Assembly (NCBI RefSeq): GCF_965139615.1
Contig: NZ_CBCSIQ010000017.1
Coordinates: 35,323 to 99,322, forward strand
Length of the DNA stretch: 64,000 bases
Reading direction: 5' to 3'
From: Kerstersia similis
Lineage (GTDB): Bacteria; Pseudomonadota; Gammaproteobacteria; Burkholderiales; Burkholderiaceae_B
Below, piece by piece: positions 25,737 through 35,733 of the stretch (position 1 is the first letter of the stretch; every line of letters begins with the position of its first letter). The notes under the pieces were generated by a model. That model saw nothing but the letters and a program-made list of their open reading frames with translations. It was not told the DNA's origin and ran no database searches. The position numbers and the translations under genes were made by a program.

Positions 25737-27536
25737 ATGCGTTTCGCGGCCAGACTGACATGCGCCAGCCTGCTCTCCCTGCTTTGCGTCCAGGCCTGGG
25801 CCAGGCCGGAGGTCACCATCGACCCTGGCGGTTTGCCGCCAGAAGTGCTGGGCATCATTCACGAGGCCGTGGATACGATTGCCCGGCTGGACGATGACGA
25901 GGACGGCGGCGAGGCTTCACGCCTGCGGCGCCGGGCGCGCGAAGCGGTATTGTCGGCACTGGCTACGCAGGGGTATTTCAGCCCGGTCGTGACCCTGGAG
26001 GTGGGTGAGGATGTCGCAGGCGAAACCTGGGATATCGAGATTCAGCCGGGCAAGCGGGCCACGGTATCCAACGTGGAAATCCGTTTCCAGGGGCGTATTT
26101 CGGGTGAAGACTACGCGGAGCGCCGGGCTGCCTTGATCGAGGCCTGGAAGTTGCCGGAAGGGCAGCTATTCATCAATAACAATTGGAGCAAGTCCAAGAC
26201 CGCTTTGCTGGAAAGTGTGTCGGCAAAGGATTTCTACCGGGCACGGCTGGCGCATACCAGCGCGGATGTCGATCCGCTGAATGCGCGGGTGGCCCTGAAT
26301 GTACTGGTTGATAGCGGTCCCCGCGTACGCCTGGGCGAACTGGAAATCGACGGCCTCAAGCGTGTGCCGGAACGGTTGGTGACACGCTATGTCGAATACC
26401 CTCCGCACGAACTGTACAACCGCGCCGAGTTCGAGAACTGGCAGCAGGAACTGCAGGAAACCAACCTGTTCCGGGGGGCATTTGTGATGCCGGGGCAGGA
26501 CGAAACCCCGGATACCGACCCCTCCGAGGCGCCGCCGCCCGGCTTGCCGGAGGACATCATCGTGCCGGTCAAGGTGTCGGTAGCGGAAGCGGCGGCGCGC
26601 GAGCTTGCGCTCGGGTTGGGCGTCGATGACGATGTCGGGGTGCGCTTTGAAACCCTCTACAAGCAGAACGTGGTGCTGGGCCATCCCGTCATCATGGAAA
26701 CCGGCCTGGGGGTGGATCGGAAACGCCAGCGCGCCTTCCTGGATGTGTACCTGCCGCCGACCGCACAGGGGCAGAAGGACAGCATCGGTTTGTTGGTGCG
26801 CCATTCGGATATCGAAGGCCTGGATCTGACCCGTTACGCGCTGGGGGCGACACGTACGCGCACGCGCTATGGCAAGGGCGATAACCCGGTGGAGTACGAG
26901 ACGCGCTTTGGTTTGCTGCTGGCGCACGACCGGGTGAAAATCGGCAATGTCGAGGCCGATGAGCTGCCGACTTTTTCGGGAACGGCAGGCTGGACGCGAA
27001 TTGACGTCAACGACAAATATGACCCGCGCAAAGGCAATGTCATCGACCTGCAGGGCGGTGTCGGCCTGACGCTGGATGATGGCGCGCCTTATACCCGTGC
27101 GTCCTTGCGTCTGCAGCAGTGGTGGCCCGTCGGCCCTCGCGATGTGCTGACCATGCGTGGTGAAGCCGGCAAGGTCTGGTCACAGCGCCGCACACGGGTG
27201 CCGGACGACTTCGGTTTCCGTACCGGGGGCGCGCGCACCGTGCGTGGCTACCGCTATATGTCGATAGGCGCCGAATCTCATGGCGCGACGGTGGGCGGCG
27301 CAACCATGGCGGTCGCCAGTATCGAGTACATGCATTTCTTCACCGATATGCTGGGCATGACCGTGTTTTTTGACGCGGGCGATGTGAGTGATTCCTTCCA
27401 GGACATGCACATGAAGCTGGGGTATGGCGTCGGGGGTGTCGTGCGCACGCCGGCCGGGCCGATCGAATTGAATCTGGCGTATGGTCAGCAGGACCATGAT
27501 TTGAGGCTGCACTTTTCGCTGGGGATCGCATTTTGA
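25737..27536 (+). CDS. tamA: TamA, outer-membrane Omp85 component of the TAM complex
   Basis: 599 residues. A Sec signal ('RLTCASLLSLLCVQAWA') is followed by POTRA-like repeats (about 60-260) and a C-terminal 16-strand Omp85 barrel. The conserved barrel segments 'RTGGARTVRGYRY' (the RGY loop motif) and a terminal aromatic 'LHFSLGIAF' are visible. TamA works with TamB in moving autotransporters and phospholipids to the outer membrane. An acidic Pro-rich insertion ('DETPDTDPSEAPPPGLPED') lies about residue 257-277. Its stop overlaps the tamB TTG start by 3 bp. Confidence 0.94.
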   Translation: MRFAARLTCASLLSLLCVQAWARPEVTIDPGGLPPEVLGIIHEAVDTIARLDDDEDGGEASRLRRRAREAVLSALATQGYFSPVVTLEVGEDVAGETWDIEIQPGKRATVSNVEIRFQGRISGEDYAERRAALIEAWKLPEGQLFINNNWSKSKTALLESVSAKDFYRARLAHTSADVDPLNARVALNVLVDSGPRVRLGELEIDGLKRVPERLVTRYVEYPPHELYNRAEFENWQQELQETNLFRGAFVMPGQDETPDTDPSEAPPPGLPEDIIVPVKVSVAEAAARELALGLGVDDDVGVRFETLYKQNVVLGHPVIMETGLGVDRKRQRAFLDVYLPPTAQGQKDSIGLLVRHSDIEGLDLTRYALGATRTRTRYGKGDNPVEYETRFGLLLAHDRVKIGNVEADELPTFSGTAGWTRIDVNDKYDPRKGNVIDLQGGVGLTLDDGAPYTRASLRLQQWWPVGPRDVLTMRGEAGKVWSQRRTRVPDDFGFRTGGARTVRGYRYMSIGAESHGATVGGATMAVASIEYMHFFTDMLGMTVFFDAGDVSDSFQDMHMKLGYGVGGVVRTPAGPIELNLAYGQQDHDLRLHFSLGIAF

Positions 27537-30500
27537 AAAAGCGACGTTCCTTTCTGCGCCGCCTGTTGTGGTGGGGGCTGCCCACCGTGGTGCTGTGCGT
27601 CATTCTTTTGACTTCACTGGTGGCCTGGGTGCTGCTGACCCAGGCGGGCACGCGCGCTGCGCTGCGGCTGGCGGTATCCCAGCTGGACGGTTCGGTGGAG
27701 AATATCGAAGGGGATATCTGGCATGGCGTGAAGATTGGCAAGCTGGTCTTGAGCCTGCCCGGCGTCGATGTCGATGCCAGCGATCTGGTGTTGCGCGGCG
27801 AATGGCGCTTCCTGCTGGAGAAGCAGGTTTGGGTGCGTGAACTGTCGGCCAGCCGTTTGAGCGTGGCGCTCAGTGGCGAAGATGAGGATGAGCCGGAGAG
27901 CGATGAGCCGTTGGCGGTCAACCTGCCGGTAGATATCCGCGCCGATAAGGTGGCGGTGGGCGAATTCATCCTGACGCAGAACGGCGAACCCTTGCCGATC
28001 ACGATCAAGAGTTTGCAGGCCAGCCTGGCGGCAGGCAGCGAAGCCCAGCTGCGGCTGACAAGCCTGGAAATCGGCCATGAGATGGCTGATGCCTGGATTT
28101 CTGGGGAAGCGCGCCTGGCGAAGCTGGCTGCGCCATGGCCCATGAATCTTGCGCTGGAGGTGCATGCCCAGGGGCGCGGCGCGGATTCCCCGGTGTGCCT
28201 GAAAGAATTGCCCGGGCGGCCGACTGATGCGGCCTGCGAGGCCAAGGCCAGCATACAGCTGGACGGTTCACTGGAGCAGATGGCGCTGGCACTGCAGGGC
28301 AATGCGCCGGGGCTGGCCATAGATGCCAAGACTCAGCTGGCGCTTGAAGCTGCATTTCCGTTGCAGGATGCTGCGCTGGCATTGACCCTGGCGGATGGTT
28401 CGGCGGCGCATTTGAATGTCGCCTTGAACCGTGCGACGGCGGACAGTGTGCAACACGACCGTTTGCGCGGGGATCTGCAGGTGCGCCGCCTGGATCTCGC
28501 CTTGTTGTCGGGAGGGGCGGTGCCGCCGGGGCTGCTGACGATGGACGGCAGTTTTGATGTGACCTTGCGCGACCAAAGCTGGCCGGAGTGGCTGGATCTG
28601 AAGCTGAATATTGCCGACACGAGCCGCTGGAATGGCCATCCTCTGAGTGGCAAGGTCGTGGCGAGGGTGGATTTCCCGTGGTCGGACGCCTTGCAGGCAC
28701 CGGACTGGATGTTGACGCGCGCCAGCGGCGTGGATGTCGCGTTGGCCCTGGGCAGCGATAGGGTGAGCCTGGCGGGCGGTTGGGGCACGCCCCAGGCGGA
28801 CATGAAGCTGGATGTGGCGCTATCGCATCTGTCCAATTGGTGGCCTGGCTTGCCGGGGGCAGTGCAGGCCAAAGGCACGGTAGGTGGTACGGTGGGCGCG
28901 CATCGCGCCCGGCTGGAGGCCAGCTATGCCATGGGCGATCGCAAGAGTACGGCGCTGGGCGAGGCGCCGGTGCAGGCTGAAGTGAACCTGGAGGGGGGCT
29001 GGGGCAGCGGGCGCGGTTTTCAGCCAAGCTTGACTGGCTGGCGCGGGACCTTGCGGCAACTGGATGTCAGCCATGCCGGCCTGAGTGTTGCCTTGCAGCG
29101 GGCCATGGATGTGGCATTCATGCCGGACGCCAGTGCCAGCCAATGGCAGTGGCAGGTCGGTGCGACGGCGCTGCGCCTGGGCCTGCCGCGCCGTCAGGCG
29201 CTGGCGCTGGAAAGCCTGGGCGCGCGTGGCGGCGGGGCGCGCTGGCAGACGGCTGGTCGTATCGACGCGCTGGCCTTGAATCGTGATTGGATCATGGCGG
29301 TGCTGAGTCTGGCGGATATCAAGGGCGAGCCGGAGGAGCTGGGCCTGTTGCGCAACCTGGTGCTGGACGGCGCGTGGGACCTGCGCTTTGACCGCACGCT
29401 GGGCGGTCATGTATCCATTGCCCGCCGGTCTGGAGATGTGGTGCTGCCCGGTGGCAGCGGTAAGGCGGTGGGCCTGGAAACGCTGGGAATCAAGGTGGAT
29501 CTCACCCCCGGGCGCGGGCATGACAGTCGGGCGCATGTCAGCCTGGCGCTGAGCAGCAAGCTGCTGGGGGGCGTGCAGGCGGAGGCGGACACGACGCTTG
29601 GCGCTCGCGACGGCGTGCCGGAACTGGCGCCTGATGCGCGCATCAATGCGTCCTTGCGTACCGACAAGCTGGATCTTGCGTGGGTGAATCTGTTTGCGGG
29701 CGATGCGCAGGAAATCAACGGCGAATTGACGGCCAATCTGACGGCACAGGGATCCCTGGAGGGCGACTGGAAGCTGCAGGGCGGCGTGACGGGACAGAAG
29801 CTGCGCGTTGTACGTATTGATGACGGGATACGCCTGCTGGACGGCACGCTGTCCCTGCGGATCGAGAACGATGTCGTGATCCTGGACAGTCTGCGCTTCC
29901 CGGCTGTGCTGCGCGTGACGCCGCCGGAGTGGCGTACCCGTACCTGGATCACGGAAGAGGAAGACGCGCAGAACGGTTTCCTCAATGTGTCTGGGCGCTG
30001 GCGCCTGCTGGATTCCGCTGGCAGGTTGCAGGTGGAGCTGTTCCGCTATCCCATCGTGCAGCGTAATGATCGTTATGCCATGTTCTCCGGCAAGATTGAC
30101 GTGGAAGCGGCACTGCCCAAGGTCGATATCACCGGAAAAATCGTGGCTGATGCCGGTTGGGTCAGCGCGGATATGCTGTCCGCGGTTCCGACGCTGGACG
30201 ACGATGTACACATCATGACGGCGCAGACGCCGCATGTGGCAAGCGATGACGGCCTGGATATGTCCATGGATCTGGTGGTGGATCTGGGGCCGCGTTTCTA
30301 CCTGACCGGCATGGGTATCGACTCCGGCCTGACAGGTTCGCTGCGTCTGATGATGAAAAATGGCCAGTTGTCGGCGGCAGGAACCTTGCGCACGCGTGGC
30401 GGCCGTTTCGAGGCCTACGGCCAGAAGCTGCAGCTGACGCGCGGCAACATCACCTTCCAGGGCATGCTGGACAATCCGCTGCTGGATATCGAGGCCCTGC

Positions 30501-31009
30501 GTCGCGGGGAAACGGTGGAGGCGGGGGTGAAGGTCACAGGCACGGCCCAGCGGCCGCGCATTACCCTGGTGTCGTATCCGAACGTCAGCGAAGTGGAGAA
30601 ATTGTCCTGGCTGATTCTGGGGCGCGGGCCGGACCAGAGCGGCAACGATGCGGCATTGCTGCTGGCGGTGGGGGCTTCGCTCTTCAGTGGCGGCACGCCG
30701 ATGTACAAACAGCTGGGGCTCGATGACGTGGGGATCAAGTCCGGCGCCATGGGGACGGCGGGTAGCCTGTTGCCGGATACGACCGTTGCCAGCCAGGCGT
30801 CGGGCAATGACGATACCGTGGAAAACCAGTTTCTGGTTGCCAGTAAGCGTTTCTCTGACGGCCTCGCGCTGACGGTCGAACAGGCCTTGTCGGGATCCGG
30901 GCTGGTGGCGCGGTTGAGCTACTGGATGTCGCGCCGTTTGTCGGCCGACCTGCGCGTGGGCGAGGTCAATGGCCTGGGCCTCACGTACCGCCGCATTTAT
31001 CAGGAATAG
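27533..31009 (+). CDS. tamB: TamB, AsmA-like bridge protein of the TAM complex
   Basis: 1158 residues. A single N-terminal membrane helix ('VVLCVILLTSLVAWVLL', about 21-38) anchors a very long periplasmic beta-rich taco-like domain that forms a hydrophobic groove for lipid transport. The C-terminal TamB domain (about 830-1158) contains 'GTLRTRGGRFEAYGQKL', 'RGNITFQG', 'LSWLILGRGP' and the end 'GLGLTYRRIYQ'. The start is TTG at 27533 within the tamA stop (TTGA), with GGGGAT upstream; no better start lies in frame. tamA-tamB adjacency is the normal arrangement. Confidence 0.94.
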   Translation: MKKRRSFLRRLLWWGLPTVVLCVILLTSLVAWVLLTQAGTRAALRLAVSQLDGSVENIEGDIWHGVKIGKLVLSLPGVDVDASDLVLRGEWRFLLEKQVWVRELSASRLSVALSGEDEDEPESDEPLAVNLPVDIRADKVAVGEFILTQNGEPLPITIKSLQASLAAGSEAQLRLTSLEIGHEMADAWISGEARLAKLAAPWPMNLALEVHAQGRGADSPVCLKELPGRPTDAACEAKASIQLDGSLEQMALALQGNAPGLAIDAKTQLALEAAFPLQDAALALTLADGSAAHLNVALNRATADSVQHDRLRGDLQVRRLDLALLSGGAVPPGLLTMDGSFDVTLRDQSWPEWLDLKLNIADTSRWNGHPLSGKVVARVDFPWSDALQAPDWMLTRASGVDVALALGSDRVSLAGGWGTPQADMKLDVALSHLSNWWPGLPGAVQAKGTVGGTVGAHRARLEASYAMGDRKSTALGEAPVQAEVNLEGGWGSGRGFQPSLTGWRGTLRQLDVSHAGLSVALQRAMDVAFMPDASASQWQWQVGATALRLGLPRRQALALESLGARGGGARWQTAGRIDALALNRDWIMAVLSLADIKGEPEELGLLRNLVLDGAWDLRFDRTLGGHVSIARRSGDVVLPGGSGKAVGLETLGIKVDLTPGRGHDSRAHVSLALSSKLLGGVQAEADTTLGARDGVPELAPDARINASLRTDKLDLAWVNLFAGDAQEINGELTANLTAQGSLEGDWKLQGGVTGQKLRVVRIDDGIRLLDGTLSLRIENDVVILDSLRFPAVLRVTPPEWRTRTWITEEEDAQNGFLNVSGRWRLLDSAGRLQVELFRYPIVQRNDRYAMFSGKIDVEAALPKVDITGKIVADAGWVSADMLSAVPTLDDDVHIMTAQTPHVASDDGLDMSMDLVVDLGPRFYLTGMGIDSGLTGSLRLMMKNGQLSAAGTLRTRGGRFEAYGQKLQLTRGNITFQGMLDNPLLDIEALRRGETVEAGVKVTGTAQRPRITLVSYPNVSEVEKLSWLILGRGPDQSGNDAALLLAVGASLFSGGTPMYKQLGLDDVGIKSGAMGTAGSLLPDTTVASQASGNDDTVENQFLVASKRFSDGLALTVEQALSGSGLVARLSYWMSRRLSADLRVGEVNGLGLTYRRIYQE

Positions 31010-31014
31010 GCGGC

Positions 31015-31044
31015 CTGCAGCCGGGGAGTGCTCCCCGGCTGCAG
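31015..31044. repeat. Stable inverted repeat between tamB and dcd
   Basis: A 13-bp perfect stem starting CTGCAGCCGGGGA (31015-31027) pairs with 31032-31044. There is no T-run on either side, so it may be an mRNA-stabilising or processing hairpin rather than an intrinsic terminator. Confidence 0.5.
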
Positions 31045-31138
31045 AATGGCAGGTGTGCCCGTGCAAAAAGGGCGGCGCAGGCTGCCCGCTGCCGGCCACA
31101 ATCGCTACAATGCGAGGCTAATCAAGGAGCACGACAGA

Positions 31139-31702
31139 ATGAGCATCAAGAGCGACCGCTGGATTCGCGAACAGGCCGCGCTGGGGATGATTGATCCCTA
31201 TGAACCGGGTCAGGTGCGCGAAGAAGATGGCAAGCGTATCGTGAGCTACGGAACCAGCAGCTATGGCTATGATGTGCGCTGTGCCAATGAATTCAAGATA
31301 TTTACCAATATCAACTCCACGATTGTCGATCCCAAATCTTTCGATGAGCGTTCGCTGGTGGATTTCAAGGGCGATGTCTGCATCATTCCGCCGAATTCCT
31401 TTGCGCTGGCGCGCACGATGGAGTATTTCCGCATTCCGCGCAACGTGTTGACGATCTGCCTGGGCAAAAGCACGTACGCGCGCTGTGGCATCATCGTGAA
31501 CGTGACGCCGCTGGAGCCGGAATGGGAAGGCCATGTCACGCTTGAGTTTTCCAACACCACGCCGCTGCCTGCCAAAATCTATGCGGGCGAGGGCTGTGCC
31601 CAGTTCCTGTTCCTGGAAAGTGACGAGGTGTGTGAAGTGTCCTACCGCGACCGTGGCGGCAAGTATCTGGGACAGCGTGGCGTCACGCTGCCCCGCACCT
31701 GA
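31139..31702 (+). CDS. dcd: dCTP deaminase
   Basis: 187 residues (E. coli Dcd 193). It deaminates dCTP to dUTP, feeding dTMP synthesis. Signatures: 'SYGTSSYGYDVRC' N-terminal, 'LGKSTYARCGI' with the catalytic Glu region 'LEPEWEGHVTLEF', and the C-terminal 'DRGGKYLGQRGV'. Start at ATG 31139 with AAGGAG about nine bases upstream. The preceding 129 bp holds only the hairpin after tamB. thyA and folA, which act downstream in the same pathway, lie 8 kb away in this window. Confidence 0.96.
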   Translation: MSIKSDRWIREQAALGMIDPYEPGQVREEDGKRIVSYGTSSYGYDVRCANEFKIFTNINSTIVDPKSFDERSLVDFKGDVCIIPPNSFALARTMEYFRIPRNVLTICLGKSTYARCGIIVNVTPLEPEWEGHVTLEFSNTTPLPAKIYAGEGCAQFLFLESDEVCEVSYRDRGGKYLGQRGVTLPRT

Positions 31703-31827
31703 TTTGCAGACCCGGTTTTCCAGGGTGTGTCAAGGCGCAGTGGCTGGACTGCTGCGTGTTTTTGAGCCGGTTGCGTGCCGGTTTTGAAGTCCTGTTCCCC
31801 GGTGGGGCAGGCGCTACCATTTCTCGC

Positions 31828-31862
31828 TGCCATCGCATCATTTTTGATGCGATGGCATTTTT
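31828..31862 (+). terminator. Rho-independent terminator after dcd
   Basis: Perfect 13-bp stem TGCCATCGCATCA (31828-31840) / TGATGCGATGGCA (31845-31857), 4-base loop TTTT, then TTTTTCC. It lies 125 bp after the dcd stop and isolates dcd from the decarboxylase, which must have its own promoter in 31863-31978. Confidence 0.9.
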
Positions 31863-31978
31863 CCTTGGAGTGTGTCGGTAACATGCGACGCCCTGGATGA
31901 ATTCGCGCTGCGCTTCATCAGTGGGTCGCCCGCAGGCTGTACACTCGCCCCGTTTTTTCCTGTAGCCGGGAGCACCCG

Positions 31979-34243
31979 ATGAAATTCCGTTTTCCCATTT
32001 TCATCATTGATGAAGACTACCGCTCCGAGAATGTGTCGGGGCTGGGCATCCGCGCCCTCGCCGAAGCCATACAGGCCGAAGGCGTAGAGGTCATCGGTGT
32101 CACCAGCTATGGCGATCTCAGTTCGTTCGCCCAGCAGCAAAGCCGCGCCAGTGCGTTCATTCTGTCGATTGACGACGAAGAGTTCGATGTCGATTCGCCC
32201 GAGGACGTCGCCAGCGCCATCAAGAATCTGCGCTCGTTCATTGGTGAACTGCGCTTCCGCAATGCCGAGATCCCGATTTATCTCTACGGCGAAACGCGTA
32301 CCTCTGAGCATATTCCGAACGATATCCTGCGTGAGCTGCACGGCTTCATTCACATGTTCGAGGATACGCCGGAGTTCGTGGCCCGCCATATCATCCGCGA
32401 AGCGCGATCCTATGTTGAAAGCCTGGCACCGCCGTTCTTCCGCGAGCTGGTGGACTATGCCCAGGATGGTTCCTATTCCTGGCACTGCCCCGGCCACTCC
32501 GGTGGCGTGGCCTTCCTGAAGAGCCCGGTGGGGCAGATGTTCCACCAGTTCTTCGGCGAAAACATGCTGCGCGCCGACGTCTGTAATGCCGTGGATGAAC
32601 TGGGCCAGTTGCTTGATCACACCGGGCCGGTGGCAGAATCCGAGCGCAACGCGGCGCGTATTTTCCATGCCGACCACTGCTTTTTCATCACCAATGGCAC
32701 CTCCACTTCCAACAAGGTCGTGTGGCATGCGAACGTCGCTGCCGGCGATGTGGTGGTGGTCGATCGCAACTGCCACAAGTCCATCCTGCACGCCATCACG
32801 ATGACGGGGGCGATCCCTGTGTTCCTGCGCCCGTCGCGCAATCACCTGGGTATCATCGGCCCGATCCCGCTGGAAGAGTTCCATCCGGACAATATCCGCA
32901 GGAAAATCGAGGCCAATCCGTTTGCCCGTGAAGCCGTCAACAAGCGGCCGCGCATCCTGACGCTGACGCAGAGCACCTACGACGGTGTCATCTACAACGT
33001 CGAGATGATCAAGGAAGTGCTGGGCAACGAAATCGACACGCTGCACTTCGACGAGGCCTGGCTGCCGCATGCGGCTTTCCATGAGTTCTACCGTGATATG
33101 CATGCCATCGGCCCGGATCGTCCGCGTACCGAGAATGCCATGGTGTATGCCACGCACTCGACGCACAAGCTGCTGGCCGGTCTGTCGCAGGCCTCGCAGA
33201 TCATCGTGCAGGAGTCCCAGACCCGCACGCTGGACCGCAACCTGTTCAACGAAGCCTATCTGATGCATACCTCGACTTCGCCGCAGTACGCGATCATCGC
33301 GTCCTGCGACGTTGCCGCGGCCATGATGGAGCCGCCGGGCGGCACCGCACTGGTCGAGGAAAGCATCCGCGAGGCCATGGATTTCCGCCGTGCCATGCGC
33401 AAGGTGGCCTCCGAGTATGGCAAGAACGACTGGTGGTTCAAGGTCTGGGGGCCGAACCGCCTGGCCGCCGAAGGCATAGGCAACCGCGACGACTGGATTC
33501 TGGAATCCGGCGCTACCTGGCATGGTTTTGGCGACCTGGCACCGGGCTTCAATATGCTCGACCCCATCAAGGCCACCATCGTGACGCCGGGCCTGGATAT
33601 TTCCGGCCGCTTCGATGAAAGCGGTATTCCGGCCGTTATCGTGTCGCGCTATCTGGCCGAGCACGGCGTGGTGGTGGAAAAAACCGGCCTGTATTCGTTC
33701 TTCATCCTGTTCACCATCGGCATTACCAAGGGCCGCTGGAACACGCTGCTGACGGCATTGCAGCAGTTCAAGGATGATTACGATCGCAATCAGCCGCTTT
33801 GGCGCGCCATGCCCGATTTCTGCCGCAATCACCCGCGCTATGAGCGCCTGGGCGTGCGCGACCTGTGCCAGCAGATCCACGTGGCCTACCGCGCGGGCGA
33901 TATCGCGCGTCTGACCACAGAGGTCTATCTGAGCGATATGGAACCGGCACTGAAACCGTCGGACGCCTTTGCCCGCATGGCGCACCGCGAAATCGAGCGT
34001 GTGGAGCTGAGCGAGCTGGAAGGCCGGGTGACTGGCGTTCTGCTGACGCCTTACCCGCCGGGCATTCCCTTGCTGATCCCGGGCGAGCGTTTCAACCGTA
34101 CCATCGTTGACTACCTGTTCTTCTCGCAGGAGTTCAATGCGCGCTTCCCCGGTTTCGGGGTGGATATTCATGGTCTGGGTTCCGAAGTGCGTGAAGATGG
34201 CTCGGTGCGCTATTACGTGGATTGCATCCGGGAACGGGAGTGA
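31979..34243 (+). CDS. Orn/Lys/Arg decarboxylase, PLP-dependent fold-type I (AdiA/LdcA-like)
   Basis: 754 residues, the size of inducible AdiA and Pseudomonas LdcA. The N-terminal wing domain is receiver-like ('MKFRFPIFIIDEDYRSENV'). The PLP-binding Lys397 lies in 'THSTHKLLAGLSQAS', with Asp in 'HFDEAW' binding the pyridine N. The C-terminal domain carries 'PYPPGIPLLIPGE'. It decarboxylates arginine, lysine or ornithine, consuming a proton. Specificity cannot be settled from sequence; overall phrasing is closer to LdcA-type lysine decarboxylases than to E. coli AdiA. No cognate antiporter (AdiC, CadB, PotE) is adjacent. RBS-like GGGAG lies seven bases before the ATG. The stop overlaps the next GTG. 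Confidence 0.93.
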   Translation: MKFRFPIFIIDEDYRSENVSGLGIRALAEAIQAEGVEVIGVTSYGDLSSFAQQQSRASAFILSIDDEEFDVDSPEDVASAIKNLRSFIGELRFRNAEIPIYLYGETRTSEHIPNDILRELHGFIHMFEDTPEFVARHIIREARSYVESLAPPFFRELVDYAQDGSYSWHCPGHSGGVAFLKSPVGQMFHQFFGENMLRADVCNAVDELGQLLDHTGPVAESERNAARIFHADHCFFITNGTSTSNKVVWHANVAAGDVVVVDRNCHKSILHAITMTGAIPVFLRPSRNHLGIIGPIPLEEFHPDNIRRKIEANPFAREAVNKRPRILTLTQSTYDGVIYNVEMIKEVLGNEIDTLHFDEAWLPHAAFHEFYRDMHAIGPDRPRTENAMVYATHSTHKLLAGLSQASQIIVQESQTRTLDRNLFNEAYLMHTSTSPQYAIIASCDVAAAMMEPPGGTALVEESIREAMDFRRAMRKVASEYGKNDWWFKVWGPNRLAAEGIGNRDDWILESGATWHGFGDLAPGFNMLDPIKATIVTPGLDISGRFDESGIPAVIVSRYLAEHGVVVEKTGLYSFFILFTIGITKGRWNTLLTALQQFKDDYDRNQPLWRAMPDFCRNHPRYERLGVRDLCQQIHVAYRAGDIARLTTEVYLSDMEPALKPSDAFARMAHREIERVELSELEGRVTGVLLTPYPPGIPLLIPGERFNRTIVDYLFFSQEFNARFPGFGVDIHGLGSEVREDGSVRYYVDCIRERE

Positions 34244-35526
34244 CGCAGCAGCCTGGCATAAACCCGGCGCCGGCCCCGGTTGCGGCACCTTCCTCGACTA
34301 CTGCAGCCATGGGCGGCAGGCAGCCGCAGTTCGATGTCGCCGTGCTGGGGGCCGGTGCGGCCGGCATGATGTGCGCTGCGGTGGCGGCCCAGCGTGGCCG
34401 CCGCGTGGTCCTGATCGACCACGCGGCGCGGCTGGCGGAAAAAATCCGTATTTCGGGTGGCGGGCGCTGCAATTTCACCAACCTGGGGGCAGGGCCGGCG
34501 AACTATCTGTCCGCCAATCCTGCCTTCTGCCGTTCCGCGCTGGCGGGCTATACCCCTCAGGATTTTCTGAGCCTGCTGCGCGGCCACAAGATCCGCTGGC
34601 ATGAGAAGCACAAGGGCCAGCTGTTCTGCGACGAGAGTAGCGAAGACATCATTGGCATGCTGCGCGCCGAATGCGATCAGGGAGGCGTGCGCTGGCGCAT
34701 GGAAACCCGTATCGACGCGGTACGTAGCGATGGCGAGGGCTATGCGCTGGAGACCAGTGCCGGCCTGATCACGGCGCGGCGCGTCGTGGTGGCGACGGGC
34801 GGGATGGCTATTCCTCAGCTGGGGGCAAGTGATTTCGGCCTCAAGCTGGCCCGCCAGTGGGGCATGAAGATCATTGAGCCGCGTCCCGCACTCGTGCCGC
34901 TGGTGTTTGATGCGGCAGACTGGAAGCCTTATGCCGGCCTGGCTGGGGTGGCGGTCGAGGTAGGCATTGCCGCCGGCGCGGCCAAGCGTGGCGGCGGCGC
35001 CTTCCTGGAGGATTTGCTGTTTACGCATCGCGGCTTGTCAGGGCCGGCGGTGCTGCAGATCTCCAGTTTCTGGGAGCCTGGCGAGCCCATCAGCGTCGAT
35101 CTGGCGCCTGCCCTGGATATGGAAGCCGAATTGCTGCGCGCCAAGCCTGGCAGCCGGCAGCAGCTGGGGACGGTGCTGTCGCAACTCTGGCCCAGGCGCT
35201 TGGCCGAACATTGGCTTTCTGCGCAGGCAGGCTTGCCCGACGCTTTTGCTGCGCGTCTTGCGGATGTCCCTGACCGGCAGTTGCGGCAGTTGGCGCAGGC
35301 GATTCAGGCATGGCGTCTGGTGCCTTCGGGGACGGCTGGCTACAAGAAAGCCGAAGTTATGCGTGGCGGCGTCGATACCCGGGAATTGAACCAGAAGACC
35401 ATGGAAGCACGGCGCGTGCCGGGGCTGCATTTCATCGGCGAAGTTGTGGATGTCACCGGCTGGCTGGGCGGCTATAACTTCCAGTGGGCCTGGGCGTCGG
35501 CGGTGGCCTGCGGGAAAGCGGTGTAG
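34240..35526 (+). CDS. YhiN/HI0933-family FAD-dependent oxidoreductase
   Basis: 428 residues. An N-terminal Rossmann FAD site 'VAVLGAGAAGMMCA' is followed by 'RISGGGRCNFTN', 'VVATGGMAIPQLG' and the C-terminal 'GEVVDVTGWLGGYNFQWAWASG'-type FAD loop ('GYNFQWAW'). These are family hallmarks. The physiological reaction of this family is unknown. I chose the GTG at 34240, which overlaps the decarboxylase stop (GTGA) and has GGGA upstream; an ATG at 34309 is the alternative if the Ala/Pro-rich first 23 residues are not translated. It is probably translated with the decarboxylase. Confidence 0.85.
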   Translation: MTQQPGINPAPAPVAAPSSTTAAMGGRQPQFDVAVLGAGAAGMMCAAVAAQRGRRVVLIDHAARLAEKIRISGGGRCNFTNLGAGPANYLSANPAFCRSALAGYTPQDFLSLLRGHKIRWHEKHKGQLFCDESSEDIIGMLRAECDQGGVRWRMETRIDAVRSDGEGYALETSAGLITARRVVVATGGMAIPQLGASDFGLKLARQWGMKIIEPRPALVPLVFDAADWKPYAGLAGVAVEVGIAAGAAKRGGGAFLEDLLFTHRGLSGPAVLQISSFWEPGEPISVDLAPALDMEAELLRAKPGSRQQLGTVLSQLWPRRLAEHWLSAQAGLPDAFAARLADVPDRQLRQLAQAIQAWRLVPSGTAGYKKAEVMRGGVDTRELNQKTMEARRVPGLHFIGEVVDVTGWLGGYNFQWAWASAVACGKAV

Positions 35527-35667
35527 CGCCGCCGGCGCCGGGCTTGGCCCGGCCCGAAAAAAGCCGCCAGGGCGCAGGCAAATACAGGCCGGTGGCGGTT
35601 CTCGATTGCGGCAGTAACGAAGCGATACGGATCACCGGGAGGTGAGGCATGGGCATATATTGTTTTT

Positions 35668-35686
35668 ATTAATGCGAAGCATTATT
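35668..35686. promoter_or_regulatory. Fur-box-like operator upstream of the TPR-like gene and sodA
   Basis: The 19 bases ATTAATGCGAAGCATTATT match the classical Fur consensus GATAATGATAATCATTATC at 13 of 19 positions by my count and form an imperfect palindrome centred on GAA. It lies in a conspicuously AT-rich island (35655-35712), 48 bases before the ATG at 35734. Binding by Fur is inferred. Confidence 0.55.
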
Positions 35687-35733
35687 ATTAGCATATATGT
35701 GCCTTGAATATGATCCGCTACGCAGGGGTGACC

